Assembly: GCA_964370435.1 (NCBI GenBank)
Contig: CAYJJG010000006.1
Span: 1 to 64,000, forward strand
Length of the DNA: 64,000 nt
Origin: CALVGQ01 sp964370435
GTDB lineage: Bacteria > Bacillota_I > Bacilli_A > Erysipelotrichales > Erysipelotrichaceae
Reading direction: 5' to 3'
A program made the translations under genes and the position numbers. This document shows positions 43,759 to 53,193 of the stretch, piece by piece (the first letter of the stretch is position 1; the number at the start of each line of letters is the position of its first letter). Under the pieces are notes generated by a model. It worked only from the letters and a program-made list of their open reading frames with translations. It had not been told where the DNA came from and searched no databases.

Positions 43759-46077
43759 ATGAGTGAAACAAATGTAATTGTAAGTGTACCAGTAGTATGC
43801 ACGCGTGGTGTTGTAGTTTTTCCTAATCAGGATTTAACTATTGAAGTAGGAAGAAGTAAAAGCATTGTTGCTGTAGATCAAGCTGATTTAAATTATTCAG
43901 GTAATTGCTGGGTTGTTGCCCAAAAAGAGATGTCAATTGAAGATCCACAAATTGAAGATTTATATACCGTGGGAACTTTATGTAGAATTAAAAGTATACG
44001 TAAAAAAGATGGTTTCTATCGTGTTACTTTTAGTGGCTTAAGTCGTGCAAGTCTTGAAGAATACAATAACCGCGAAGACATGATGTTTGCGAGTGTTAAA
44101 AAACTTGCAGATATTAAAGGAGATGCTTTAGAAGAAGAAGCTTTAATGCGTAAAATTTCTAAAGAATTTAAGAATATTTCTTTTAATCAAAAAAATCTTC
44201 CTGCTGAAATTATCGCACAATTAACTCGTGGAGTGAATGCTAATGAATTAGCTGATCAATTTGCTCAATACTTTTCAAGTCCACTAGCATTTAAGCAAGA
44301 CATGCTAGAGACATTAGAGGTAAATGAGCGCTTATTAAAAGTTATAACTTTAATAGATCAAGAAAGACAATTGTCAATTATCGAAAATGATATTAATGAT
44401 AAAGTTAAAGAGCGTATGGAAGATAATCAAAAAGAATATTATCTTAGAGAAAAATTACGTGCTATTAAAGAAGAGCTTGGTGATGTATCATCAGTAAATG
44501 ATGACAGTGATTATGTGCGTAAGATGGTTAATGATAACCCTTATCCACAAAACATCAAAGATAAAATTTTAGAGGAGTTAACTCGATATGAAATGTTGCC
44601 TCAAGCAGCAGGAGAGGCAGGGGTAATTAGAACATATATTGATTGGTTACTTAAAACGCCTTGGTGGCAAGAATCAACTGATAATGAAAATTTAACTATA
44701 GTTCAAGATCGTCTTGATGAAGATCATTTTGGTTTAGAAAAAGTTAAAGAACGTATTATGGAATATTTAGCTGTAAAACAAATGACTAAGTCTTTAAATA
44801 GTCCAATTTTATGTCTAGTAGGTCCTCCAGGAGTTGGTAAAACATCCTTAGCAAAATCTATTGCTCGTGCATTAGATCGTCGTTTTGTGAAAGTCTCATT
44901 AGGTGGTGTGCGTGATGAATCAGAAATTCGTGGTCATCGTCGTACTTATTTAGGAAGCTTACCAGGGCGTTTCATTCAAGGAATGAAAAAAGCAGGTGTC
45001 ATTAATCCTGTATTCTTAATTGATGAAATTGATAAAATGGGTGCTGATTATAAAGGTGATCCATCTAGTGCATTATTAGAGGTTCTTGATCCTGAACAAA
45101 ACAAATTATTTTCAGATCACTATTTAGAAGAAGCTTATGATTTAAGTAAAGTTATGTTTATAGCTACAGCAAACTATTTAGAAAATATACCAGAAGCTTT
45201 GCGTGATCGTTTAGAAATTATTAATTTATCTTCTTATACTGAATTAGAAAAATTAGAGATAGCTAAAAAACATTTAATTAGAAAGCAGTTAGAGAACACT
45301 GGTTTACATGCTGGACAATTACAAATTAAAGAAGCTGTATTATTGGATATTATTCGCTACTACACTAGAGAAGCAGGTGTTCGCCAATTAGAAAGAACAA
45401 TTGCAACACTATGTAGAAAAACTGCTTTAGCGATATTAAAAGAAACTAAAGAAAATGTAGTAATGAATAAAGAAGTATTACATGAATGGTTAGGTAAAGA
45501 AAAATTTGATTATGGAAGAAAAGAAACAAACAATCAAGTTGGAGTGGTGACAGGACTTGCATATACCTCTTTTGGTGGTGATGTGTTACCTGTTGAAGTA
45601 ACTACTTTTGATGGCAAAGGTAAATTAATTGTTACTGGTCAATTAGGTGATGTGATGAAAGAAAGTACTTCAATTGCTTTAGGTTATGTTAAAAGTAATG
45701 CAGCTCAATTGAATATTGATGCAAAATTCTTTGAAAATCATGATATTCATATTCATGTTCCAGAAGGTGCAGTGCCAAAGGATGGACCAAGTGCAGGTAT
45801 TACACTAACTACAGCCTTAGTCTCAGCATTAACCAATAAACCAGCTAAAAGTGATCTTGCGATGACTGGAGAAGTTACCCTTCGTGGTAATGTACTTCCG
45901 ATTGGTGGATTAAAAGAGAAATCACTTGCAGCTCATCGTTGTGGTATTTCTACTATTGTAATTCCTAAAAACAACTTAAAAGATGTCGATGAATTACCCC
46001 AAACTATTAAGGAACAAATTAAGTTTGTTGCAGTAGATAAAGTGGAACAAGTCATTAAAGAAGCGTTGGAATCCTAA
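43759..46077 (+). CDS. lon: ATP-dependent protease Lon
   Basis: 772 aa LonA. An N-terminal substrate domain (about 8-200) and coiled helices precede the AAA+ module, with Walker A GPPGVGKTS at 355-363 and Walker B VFLIDEIDKM. The protease domain has the Ser678 (DGPSAG) and Lys721 (GGLKEK) dyad. It degrades damaged and regulatory proteins in the cytoplasm. The lon-ysxC pairing is as in Bacillus. SD AAAAGGAGG. Confidence 0.97.
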   Translation: MSETNVIVSVPVVCTRGVVVFPNQDLTIEVGRSKSIVAVDQADLNYSGNCWVVAQKEMSIEDPQIEDLYTVGTLCRIKSIRKKDGFYRVTFSGLSRASLEEYNNREDMMFASVKKLADIKGDALEEEALMRKISKEFKNISFNQKNLPAEIIAQLTRGVNANELADQFAQYFSSPLAFKQDMLETLEVNERLLKVITLIDQERQLSIIENDINDKVKERMEDNQKEYYLREKLRAIKEELGDVSSVNDDSDYVRKMVNDNPYPQNIKDKILEELTRYEMLPQAAGEAGVIRTYIDWLLKTPWWQESTDNENLTIVQDRLDEDHFGLEKVKERIMEYLAVKQMTKSLNSPILCLVGPPGVGKTSLAKSIARALDRRFVKVSLGGVRDESEIRGHRRTYLGSLPGRFIQGMKKAGVINPVFLIDEIDKMGADYKGDPSSALLEVLDPEQNKLFSDHYLEEAYDLSKVMFIATANYLENIPEALRDRLEIINLSSYTELEKLEIAKKHLIRKQLENTGLHAGQLQIKEAVLLDIIRYYTREAGVRQLERTIATLCRKTALAILKETKENVVMNKEVLHEWLGKEKFDYGRKETNNQVGVVTGLAYTSFGGDVLPVEVTTFDGKGKLIVTGQLGDVMKESTSIALGYVKSNAAQLNIDAKFFENHDIHIHVPEGAVPKDGPSAGITLTTALVSALTNKPAKSDLAMTGEVTLRGNVLPIGGLKEKSLAAHRCGISTIVIPKNNLKDVDELPQTIKEQIKFVAVDKVEQVIKEALES

Positions 46078-46664
46078 TGGAATTTCGTAATATGGAGCTA
46101 GTAGTAAGCGCACCGGATAAAGAATTTTGGCCAGAAAACAATTTTCCAGAAATTGTATTAGCTGGAAGAAGTAATGTTGGTAAGTCAAGTTTAATTAATG
46201 CTCTATGTGGTAATAAAAAAATGGCTTATGTAGGAAATACCCCAGGTAAGACGAGGCTTCTTAATTTCTTTAATGTAGATGATGCTTTCTACTTAGTAGA
46301 TGTACCTGGATATGGGTTTGCGAATCTTTCAAGACAATTATTGGTACTGTTTGGTAAGATGATGGAAGATTATTTTTCTAAACGCGAACATGTTAAAGGT
46401 ATAGTAATTTTGCTAGATGCAAGACGCAAACCAAATGACGATGATAAGACCATGATTGACTTTGCCAGATACTATGGTTTTGATGTAACTTTTGTAGTAA
46501 CAAAAGTAGATAAATGCACGAAGAATGAATTAAATAAAAATTTGAGTATTATTTGTGAATTCTGTGAAGTTATGCAAGAGGATTTAATCTTGTTTTCATC
46601 AAAAACAGGAAAAGGTAGAGATAAGCTTATTGCAAAAATAGAGAAATTAATCTCAATAAAATAA
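46077..46664 (+). CDS. ysxC: Ribosome biogenesis GTPase YsxC/EngB
   Basis: 195 aa. G1 is GRSNVGKSS (30-38), G3 is DVPGYG, G4 is TKVDK, and the EngB-specific TPGKTRLLNFF lies between. The start overlaps the lon stop by one base. It assists 50S subunit assembly. Operon arrangement lon-ysxC is widely conserved. Confidence 0.96.
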   Translation: MEFRNMELVVSAPDKEFWPENNFPEIVLAGRSNVGKSSLINALCGNKKMAYVGNTPGKTRLLNFFNVDDAFYLVDVPGYGFANLSRQLLVLFGKMMEDYFSKREHVKGIVILLDARRKPNDDDKTMIDFARYYGFDVTFVVTKVDKCTKNELNKNLSIICEFCEVMQEDLILFSSKTGKGRDKLIAKIEKLISIK

Positions 46665-46672
46665 ATTTAATG

Positions 46673-46703
46673 AAAACTAGCTCATAATTGAGCTAGTTTT
46701 TTT
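46673..46703 (+). terminator. Terminator after ysxC
   Basis: ACTAGCTCA (46676-46684) pairs with TGAGCTAGT (46689-46697) over TAAT, followed by seven T. Confidence 0.88.
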
Positions 46704-46748
46704 AGAGATACTACATTTTTTTTCGCATGGTTATGAAATAACTTGCAT

Positions 46749-46778
46749 TTGTTGGTGTACTTAGACATCGTCTATAAT
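46749..46778 (+). promoter_or_regulatory. Possible promoter of the PTS operon
   Basis: TTGTTG (46749-46754) and TATAAT (46773-46778), spacer 18 nt. The start point would leave only about a 10-nt leader before ATG 46796, so this is uncertain. No catabolite (cre) site was recognised. Confidence 0.4.
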
Positions 46779-46795
46779 TTCATTAGGAGGCGGAC

Positions 46796-48814
46796 ATGAA
46801 TATTAGAACAAAAAAAATAATAAGCTATTTGCTTAAATCGAACAATACCACATTTAATGAGTTAGTCTCGATATATGATGTTACTCCTAGAAGCATAAGG
46901 AATGATATTTATGAATTAAATCAATTCATGACAATGAATAATTTAAATGGTATAAAAATCAATAATGAGAAGGTTATTGAATTTGAAGCTACAGAATTAA
47001 AAATAGCATTACAACTGATTAATGCAGATAACAATTACTTTTATAAGCTATCTAGTAGTGAAAGAGTTCAATACATTATTGAAGAACTTATAAACAATGA
47101 TGAATATACGTATATAAAAAATCTTGCTGATAAACTTCAAGTTAGCGTATCTACAATTAATAACGATATTAAAAAAGTATCGAGTAAAGTAAAAAAATAC
47201 AATGCTAAATATGAATCAGAACCTTACAAAGGGATTAAGCTTGTTGCTGACGAATTTGTAAAAAGGGAGATTCTATTAAGCACAGTTATTGAAAAGGCAA
47301 AACAAAATAACGCTTATCGTGTTGTAGATGTAAGTCAAACTTTAAATGATAAATTATCACAAATTATTTCTTTAATAGAAAAGCAATGTAAATTCATATT
47401 AAGTGACAAATCTTTTCAATATTTATTTGGATATTTAACGGTTATGCTACATCGGATTAGAGACTCAAAATATGTGCAATCGAACTTAGAGGTGGATATA
47501 AAATATCATACTAATGCTGTAATACTTAGTAACTTAGTCAAATCAGAATTTAAAGTGGTGTTGAATGATAGTGAAGTAAATAGTTTGGCAAATATTCTAG
47601 GTAATAGTAAGTATATAAAATCCAATGATATAAGCAACGATATTATAAAAGTCCAATTTTATATAACAAGATTCATTGACTATATTGCAAAGCAAATAGC
47701 AGTAGATATTACCGATGATCATTTGTTTTTTATAAGATTATCACTTCATGTAGAATACATGACCAGGAAACGGATTAAACATCCTGTGGAAGGATCAATA
47801 CTTAGTGGCATCGTCGTTGATCATCAACGGGTTATTACAACGGTAGCGAACTCAATATCTATTTTAGAAGAGTTGCTAGAAAGAGAAATTAACGATGAAG
47901 AGCGATCGTATATCATTCTACATGTTTGCTCAGCAATTGAAAGAAAAAAAATAAAAGAGTCAGAAATTAATGTTTTGCTAGTGAGTGATAGTGGAATTGC
48001 TACAAACCAATTTTTGGTGGAAAGAATTAAAAATAACTTTGAGTTTACCATCGTTGATGTACTACCACTACATAGTTTCAAAGATGGAATAGCTGAAGTT
48101 GATTTTATTATTTCAACTGCTAATATTACTAGCAATGTACCATTAGTTCAAATTGAGACAAGTTTTAATGAAAAAGATTATACGAATGTCTATATGCAAA
48201 TTAAAAAGATTAAAGATCAAAAGAAAGCTAGAAAACCTAATAAAGAATATGATGAGATATCTAATATTATAAAAAATTATGGATTATCCAAAGAAGGTGA
48301 GATTTTATCTGAAATAAAAAAAATACTAGTTAAAGAACAGTTTGAAACTATTGATCCTGATGTTAAGCTAAACCTCTCGCAATTATTGGATGTAAGTTTA
48401 ATAGAGCTCGACATTCAGGTACAAGATTGGAAAGAAGCAATAAAAAAGTCTGCCAATATTTTATTAAAAAATAAATATATTACTGAAAGATACATCGATA
48501 CTATGATTAGGAAAATTATGATAGAAGGACCTTATATGGTCATTGCGTCAGGTATAATTGTGCCTCATGCAGGCGTGTATGATGGTGGTATTGCTACAAA
48601 ATTCAGTATGATTAGGTTAGCGAAGAGCGTTGATATCGGATCATCATTAGGAGATATAAAATACATTTTTTGCTTGTCAGTGACAGATGTTGAAACACAT
48701 GTTAAAGCATTTTTAAGTTTAGTGAATTTGTCTCAAAATGAAGAGTTTATGGAAGCCTTAGATACATGTTCTAATCCTGAAGAAGCACATAAATTGATAG
48801 AAAGGTATGAGTAG
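46796..48814 (+). CDS. PRD-containing transcriptional activator (MtlR/LicR type)
   Basis: 672 aa. Two N-terminal HTH domains (about 1-55 and 85-135), two PTS regulation domains (about 190-290 and 300-400), an EIIB-like segment (about 400-490) and a C-terminal EIIA type-2 domain (about 525-670) with the phospho-His candidate in IIVPHAGVYDGG. This is the layout of activators phosphorylated by PTS proteins. As first gene of the operon it probably controls the downstream EIIABC and catabolic genes according to PTS flux. SD TAGGAGGCGG. Confidence 0.9.
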   Translation: MNIRTKKIISYLLKSNNTTFNELVSIYDVTPRSIRNDIYELNQFMTMNNLNGIKINNEKVIEFEATELKIALQLINADNNYFYKLSSSERVQYIIEELINNDEYTYIKNLADKLQVSVSTINNDIKKVSSKVKKYNAKYESEPYKGIKLVADEFVKREILLSTVIEKAKQNNAYRVVDVSQTLNDKLSQIISLIEKQCKFILSDKSFQYLFGYLTVMLHRIRDSKYVQSNLEVDIKYHTNAVILSNLVKSEFKVVLNDSEVNSLANILGNSKYIKSNDISNDIIKVQFYITRFIDYIAKQIAVDITDDHLFFIRLSLHVEYMTRKRIKHPVEGSILSGIVVDHQRVITTVANSISILEELLEREINDEERSYIILHVCSAIERKKIKESEINVLLVSDSGIATNQFLVERIKNNFEFTIVDVLPLHSFKDGIAEVDFIISTANITSNVPLVQIETSFNEKDYTNVYMQIKKIKDQKKARKPNKEYDEISNIIKNYGLSKEGEILSEIKKILVKEQFETIDPDVKLNLSQLLDVSLIELDIQVQDWKEAIKKSANILLKNKYITERYIDTMIRKIMIEGPYMVIASGIIVPHAGVYDGGIATKFSMIRLAKSVDIGSSLGDIKYIFCLSVTDVETHVKAFLSLVNLSQNEEFMEALDTCSNPEEAHKLIERYE

Positions 48815-48820
48815 AAAAAG

Positions 48821-49291
48821 ATGAAAGTATTAGATAAAGCGATAAAAGAAGAACTTGTAATGATGAATATTGATGCAAGCAGCCCTGAAGAAGTGATTCA
48901 AATTATGGCAGACAAACTGTTTGAAAAAGGTTATACAAAAGAGAGCTATAAGGATGCAGTTATTGCACGAGAAAAAGTATTTCCAACCGGATTACTGTTG
49001 GAAGAACTTAATGTTGCAATTCCACACTGCGACAGCGAGCATGTTTTAAAAAATGCTATAGCTATAGGGAAATTAAATACTGGTGTAGATTTTAGATATA
49101 TTGCTGACCCCAATGTGGTGGTTAATGCAAATTTAATATTTATGCTAGCTATATTTAATCCAGCACAACAAGTTCCTGTGTTGTCGACATTAATGAATAT
49201 TTTATCTTCTAAAGAGAATGTGACGGATATTGTTAATGCCAAAACAAGCGAGGAATTAGTGCGAGTTTTAATAGAAAAGGAGGAGGGTTAA
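48821..49291 (+). CDS. PTS EIIA component, fructose/galactitol type
   Basis: 156 aa PTS_EIIA_2 domain. The phosphorylated His69 is in VAIPHCDSEHV. The C-terminal helices (SKENVTDIVNAKTSEELV) fit the family. It takes phosphate from HPr and passes it to the EIIB encoded next. The start is 6 nt after the regulator stop, with a weak SD. Confidence 0.92.
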   Translation: MKVLDKAIKEELVMMNIDASSPEEVIQIMADKLFEKGYTKESYKDAVIAREKVFPTGLLLEELNVAIPHCDSEHVLKNAIAIGKLNTGVDFRYIADPNVVVNANLIFMLAIFNPAQQVPVLSTLMNILSSKENVTDIVNAKTSEELVRVLIEKEEG

Positions 49292-49566
49292 TGAAAAAAG
49301 TCATTGTTGCATGTGGATCTGGTGTAGCAACTAGTCAAACAGTTGCATCAAAAGTTGAAACGATGTTGGAAGAAGCTGGTATCAACTGTAAAGTTGAAGC
49401 AGTGGATATCAAGTCACTAGATAGTATTATCTCTACTGTCGACGTGTATGTAACTATTGTACCAGGATCAAAATCTTACGATGTTCCTACAGTTAATGGT
49501 ATTGCATTTTTAACTGGTATGGGAATCGATGAAGAGTTTGAAAAGCTTAAAAATTTATTAAAATAA
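49291..49566 (+). CDS. PTS EIIB component, galactitol (GatB) type
   Basis: 91 aa. The active Cys8 sits in VIVACGSGVATS, the signature of GatB-like EIIB. It relays phosphate from EIIA to the sugar bound by EIIC. One-base overlap with the EIIA stop and a strong SD (AGGAGG). Confidence 0.93.
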   Translation: MKKVIVACGSGVATSQTVASKVETMLEEAGINCKVEAVDIKSLDSIISTVDVYVTIVPGSKSYDVPTVNGIAFLTGMGIDEEFEKLKNLLK

Positions 49567-49581
49567 GAGGAGGAATAAAAA

Positions 49582-50928
49582 ATGAATGTATTTAATGATG
49601 TTCTACAATATATCCTAGGATTAGGATCTGCAGTGTTTTTACCTATAGTAATGATTCTTATTGGTCTTGTTGTTAAATTAAAACCTAAAAAAGCGATTAT
49701 CGCAGGTTTAACTTTAGGTATCGCCTTCACGGGTATGAGTGTTGTTTTAGATTTTATGTTTGGAACAATCTCTCCAGTGGCAACACAATTTGTTGAAAAC
49801 ACAGGTATTAACCTTTCTACTATTGATGTAGGATGGACAGCTACAGCGGCAATTGCATGGGCTTGGCCTTATGCATTATTAATTTTTCCATTACAAATTG
49901 TAATCAACTTGGTTATGTTAGGGTTTAAATGGACTAATATCTTAAATGTCGATTTATGGAATGTTTGGGGGAAAATCTTTACTGCTACAATGGTTTCAGC
50001 AGTATCAGGAAGTATAGTTTTTGGTTTCATTGTAGCAGCTTTACAAGTAGTTTTAGAGCTAGTTGTAGGTGCTTTAACTCAAAAAGATATACAAAAATTA
50101 AGTGGTATTCCAGGTATTACTTGTACACATAACATGGTAACAGAAGCTATCATCATGCATCCAGTTAACAAATTAATGGATTATATTCCTGGATTGAAAT
50201 CTTCAAATTTAGATGCTGATAAACTAAAAGAAAAATTAGGTATCTTTGCAGAAAATAGCATCATGGGATTATTAATCGGTTTCTTATTATCTATTGCTTC
50301 AGGATATGATATCGGTGCATCTCTTCAAATTGCAATTAAAGTATCAACTGCTCTAGTATTATTCCCAATGGTTGCGAAACTATTTATGCAAGCCTTAGCA
50401 CCAATTGCGGATGCTGCTGCAGACTTTATGAAGAAAAGATATAAAGATCGTGAAATTTATATCGGATTAGACTGGCCTTTCTTAGCTGGTAGATCAGAAG
50501 TTTGGATTGTAGCAATTATCCTTGTACCTGTTCAACTTATAATGGCGGTTGTTATGGCTCAAATGGGTATTAATACTGTGCTTCCATTAGCAGGAATTAT
50601 TAATATTGTTATGGTAGTACCTGCATTAGTTGTTACTGGTGGTAACATTGTTAGAATGATTATCCTAGGAATTCTATATTCACCAGTGTATTTATTTGTT
50701 TCAAGTCAATTTGCTCCAGCAGTAACTGCACTTGCAGAATCAACAGGAACAATTGCTATGGAAGTGGGACAAAGTATTACATGTTATAACTTCGAGTTAC
50801 CACTGTTTAGATATTTCTTTGCTAATGCGTATACAGGAGATATTGTTGCAATAGTTGGTGTTGTTGGGTTATTAGGATTATTTGCACTATATGTTAAAGA
50901 TATGAATAAAAAGAATGCAGGACAGTAG
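49582..50928 (+). CDS. PTS EIIC component, galactitol (GatC) type
   Basis: 448 aa, about ten membrane segments. Blocks such as GLVVKLKPKKAIIAGLTLGIAF and VGWTATAAIAWAWPYALLIFP characterise the EIIC-GAT family, which transports galactitol, pentitols and some ketoses. It forms the membrane channel and phosphorylation site. The exact sugar cannot be read from the sequence. SD GAGGAGG. Confidence 0.92.
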   Translation: MNVFNDVLQYILGLGSAVFLPIVMILIGLVVKLKPKKAIIAGLTLGIAFTGMSVVLDFMFGTISPVATQFVENTGINLSTIDVGWTATAAIAWAWPYALLIFPLQIVINLVMLGFKWTNILNVDLWNVWGKIFTATMVSAVSGSIVFGFIVAALQVVLELVVGALTQKDIQKLSGIPGITCTHNMVTEAIIMHPVNKLMDYIPGLKSSNLDADKLKEKLGIFAENSIMGLLIGFLLSIASGYDIGASLQIAIKVSTALVLFPMVAKLFMQALAPIADAAADFMKKRYKDREIYIGLDWPFLAGRSEVWIVAIILVPVQLIMAVVMAQMGINTVLPLAGIINIVMVVPALVVTGGNIVRMIILGILYSPVYLFVSSQFAPAVTALAESTGTIAMEVGQSITCYNFELPLFRYFFANAYTGDIVAIVGVVGLLGLFALYVKDMNKKNAGQ

Positions 50929-50936
50929 GTAGAAAA

Positions 50937-51584
50937 ATGTTAGAAAATTTAAAAAAAGAGGTTATTAGGGTTGCCCTAGATGCTCAAGAAATTGGTTTGT
51001 GTAAACATAAGTCAGGAAACTTTAGTATCAAAGATAAAGAAACAGGATATATGGTTATAACACCCTCAGGTGTAGACCGTAAAGTATTAAAAGTAGAAGA
51101 AGTAAGTGTATTGGATCAAGACTTGAATTTAGTAGAAGGATTAAAACCTTCTAGCGAATCACTAATGCACCATGAAATGTATAAGAGAAATCCGAATGTA
51201 TTCGGTATTGCTCATACACACTCAAAAATGGCCACATCATTTGCGGTGTTAAATAAAGCAATCCCAGCTGTAATATATGAAGTAGCAGGATTTAGGTTAG
51301 ACAATGGTACAATACCGTGTGCTCCTTATGGTCGTCCTGGGACTGTTGATTTAGCGGTACTTACTGCTGAAACATCAACTCGTGCTGATTTACTTTTAAT
51401 GGAAAAACACGGTGCAGTAGCTATGGGTGCTGATTTAGCATCAGCATATTTAAGTGTTCAGTATGTAGAAGAATTAGCAGAAATCTATTTTAATACATTA
51501 GTAATTAATAAAGGTAGTGAGCCACCTTCATTTACTAAAGAAGAATTAGAAAGCTGGAAGTATCCAGATTCTATCAAGGTGTAA
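50937..51584 (+). CDS. Class II aldolase (FucA/AraD family)
   Basis: 215 aa. Zn ligands and the catalytic Glu are conserved: Glu74 (PSSE), His93 and His95 (AHTHS), and His158 (EKHG), spaced as in L-fuculose-1-phosphate aldolase (E73, H92, H94, H155). SGNFS (26-30) and ITPSGVD (41-47) form the phosphate pocket. It should cleave a ketose phosphate to dihydroxyacetone phosphate (or dihydroxyacetone) and an aldehyde. An epimerase function is possible but less likely beside DhaK-DhaL. Confidence 0.88.
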   Translation: MLENLKKEVIRVALDAQEIGLCKHKSGNFSIKDKETGYMVITPSGVDRKVLKVEEVSVLDQDLNLVEGLKPSSESLMHHEMYKRNPNVFGIAHTHSKMATSFAVLNKAIPAVIYEVAGFRLDNGTIPCAPYGRPGTVDLAVLTAETSTRADLLLMEKHGAVAMGADLASAYLSVQYVEELAEIYFNTLVINKGSEPPSFTKEELESWKYPDSIKV

Positions 51585-51586
51585 TT

Positions 51587-52588
51587 ATGAAAAAAATAAT
51601 TAACCAACCAGAAGAATTTGTTAAAGAAACAGTAGAGGGGTTGTGCTTAGCACATCCCCAGTCTTTAAAAATGCTAGATGGCGACTTTAGAAATGTAGTT
51701 AGAAAAGATCGAAAAGAAGATAAAGTAGCTATAGTTACAGCAGGCGGAAGTGGGCATTTACCAGTGTTCTTAGGATACGTTGGAAAAGGGTTACTAGATG
51801 CATGTTCTATTGGTGATGTATTTGCTTCTCCGTCAGCCAGTAAAATGGTGGAAGCAATCAAATATGTGGACAATAAAAAAGGTGTTTTATGTCTTTTTGG
51901 TAACTATGGAGGCGATAAATTAAATTTCTCTATGGCACAAGAAGAGGCTGAATTCGAAGATATCGAAACTGCAACGGTTGTTGTGAGTGATGACATTGCA
52001 TCAAGTGATGAATTCACTAAGCGAAGAGGCGTCGCAGGTATGGTTTTTGCATTTAAAGTAGCAGGAGCTGCAGCTGAAAAAGGTTATTCTTTAAAAGAAG
52101 TAGTAACAGTTACTAATAAAGCGCTAGCAAATATGAGAACTATGGGTGTTGCTTTATCTCCTTGTGTTGTTCCAATAGTTGGAAAACCGACTTTCGAAGT
52201 TCCTGATGGAAAAATGGAAATAGGAATGGGTATACATGGAGAGTCTGGAATTGAGATTTCTGATATTTTAACAGCAGACAAAACTGCAGAGTTACTGTTT
52301 GATAAGATCCAAAGTGAAGTTCAAGCTAAGAGTAATGATACTGTAGCGATTATGGTTAACGGATTAGGTGGAACACCGTTAGAAGAGCTGTATATTGTGT
52401 ATCGTTATGTTCACAATCGATTTAATTCCATGGGTGTTACTTGTAAGTTTAGCCATGTTGGTGAATTTGCAACTTCAATGGAAATGGCAGGCTTCTCTTT
52501 AACGATAATGAAATTAGATGATGAATTATCAACGTTAATGAGTGATGAAGCGATAACTCCATTTTATACTAATGAAAATAAGAGGTAA
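51587..52588 (+). CDS. dhaK: Dihydroxyacetone kinase, DhaK-like subunit (divergent)
   Basis: 333 aa. The substrate-binding His217 (GMGIHGES), His57 (GGSGHLP) and Asp110 (GNYGGD) of DhaK are conserved. The canonical GGGSGHEPAHAGYVG block is changed to AGGSGHLPVFLGYVG, so the pocket around the substrate differs. It binds a short ketose by a hemiaminal with the His. It is two nt from the aldolase and pairs with DhaL. The altered pocket may mean a substrate other than dihydroxyacetone. Confidence 0.88.
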   Translation: MKKIINQPEEFVKETVEGLCLAHPQSLKMLDGDFRNVVRKDRKEDKVAIVTAGGSGHLPVFLGYVGKGLLDACSIGDVFASPSASKMVEAIKYVDNKKGVLCLFGNYGGDKLNFSMAQEEAEFEDIETATVVVSDDIASSDEFTKRRGVAGMVFAFKVAGAAAEKGYSLKEVVTVTNKALANMRTMGVALSPCVVPIVGKPTFEVPDGKMEIGMGIHGESGIEISDILTADKTAELLFDKIQSEVQAKSNDTVAIMVNGLGGTPLEELYIVYRYVHNRFNSMGVTCKFSHVGEFATSMEMAGFSLTIMKLDDELSTLMSDEAITPFYTNENKR

Positions 52589-52590
52589 TT

Positions 52591-53193
52591 ATGAAAGTTT
52601 GCGATTTGAAAAAATATTTTGTAAAAATTAGTGAAGATGTAACTACAAATAAAGATTACTTGGTTAAGCTAGATCAAGCATTTGGAGATGGAGACTTAGG
52701 AGTTTCTATGGATTCGGGATTTAAATCAATATTAAAAAGTCTAGACTGTGAAGAAAAAGATTTCGGTAAAATGTTTCTTTTGATTTCGAAAAATTTTAAT
52801 GAGTCTGCCCCTTCCTCTTTAGGAACTATTATTTCTTTCTTCTTTATGGGGATTGCAAAAAGTTTAAAAGGGTATGAAGAAGTAGATTTAGTGATGTTAA
52901 AAAAAGCATTAGTCAACGGGCTAATTACTATTGAACAAAAAGCTAATTCTAAATTAGGCGAAAAAACAATTTTAGATGCTTTAAATCCAGCAGTACATGC
53001 TTTTGAAAAAGCAAGTTCTTTTAAAGAAGCTCTGAGTGTAGCGGCGGATGCAGCGAAACAAGGTATGGAAAATACTAAAGATATCATTGCCGTACATGGT
53101 CGTGCGGCTTATCATAAAGAGAAAACACTGGGTCACATCGATGGTGGTGCTTATCTTGCTTATGTGGTATTCACGGCACTCAATAAGGCATGA
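52591..53193 (+). CDS. dhaL: Dihydroxyacetone kinase, DhaL-like nucleotide subunit
   Basis: 200 aa helical barrel (DAK2). The Mg-nucleotide Asp ligands lie in AFGDGDLGVSM (Leu instead of the His in the usual GDGDHG). The phosphate loop NESAPSSLGTIIS and HGRAAY are conserved. It supplies the phosphoryl group to the DhaK-bound ketose. No DhaM (the PTS phosphocarrier for DhaL) is encoded here, so ATP may be the direct donor. Confidence 0.88.
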   Translation: MKVCDLKKYFVKISEDVTTNKDYLVKLDQAFGDGDLGVSMDSGFKSILKSLDCEEKDFGKMFLLISKNFNESAPSSLGTIISFFFMGIAKSLKGYEEVDLVMLKKALVNGLITIEQKANSKLGEKTILDALNPAVHAFEKASSFKEALSVAADAAKQGMENTKDIIAVHGRAAYHKEKTLGHIDGGAYLAYVVFTALNKA

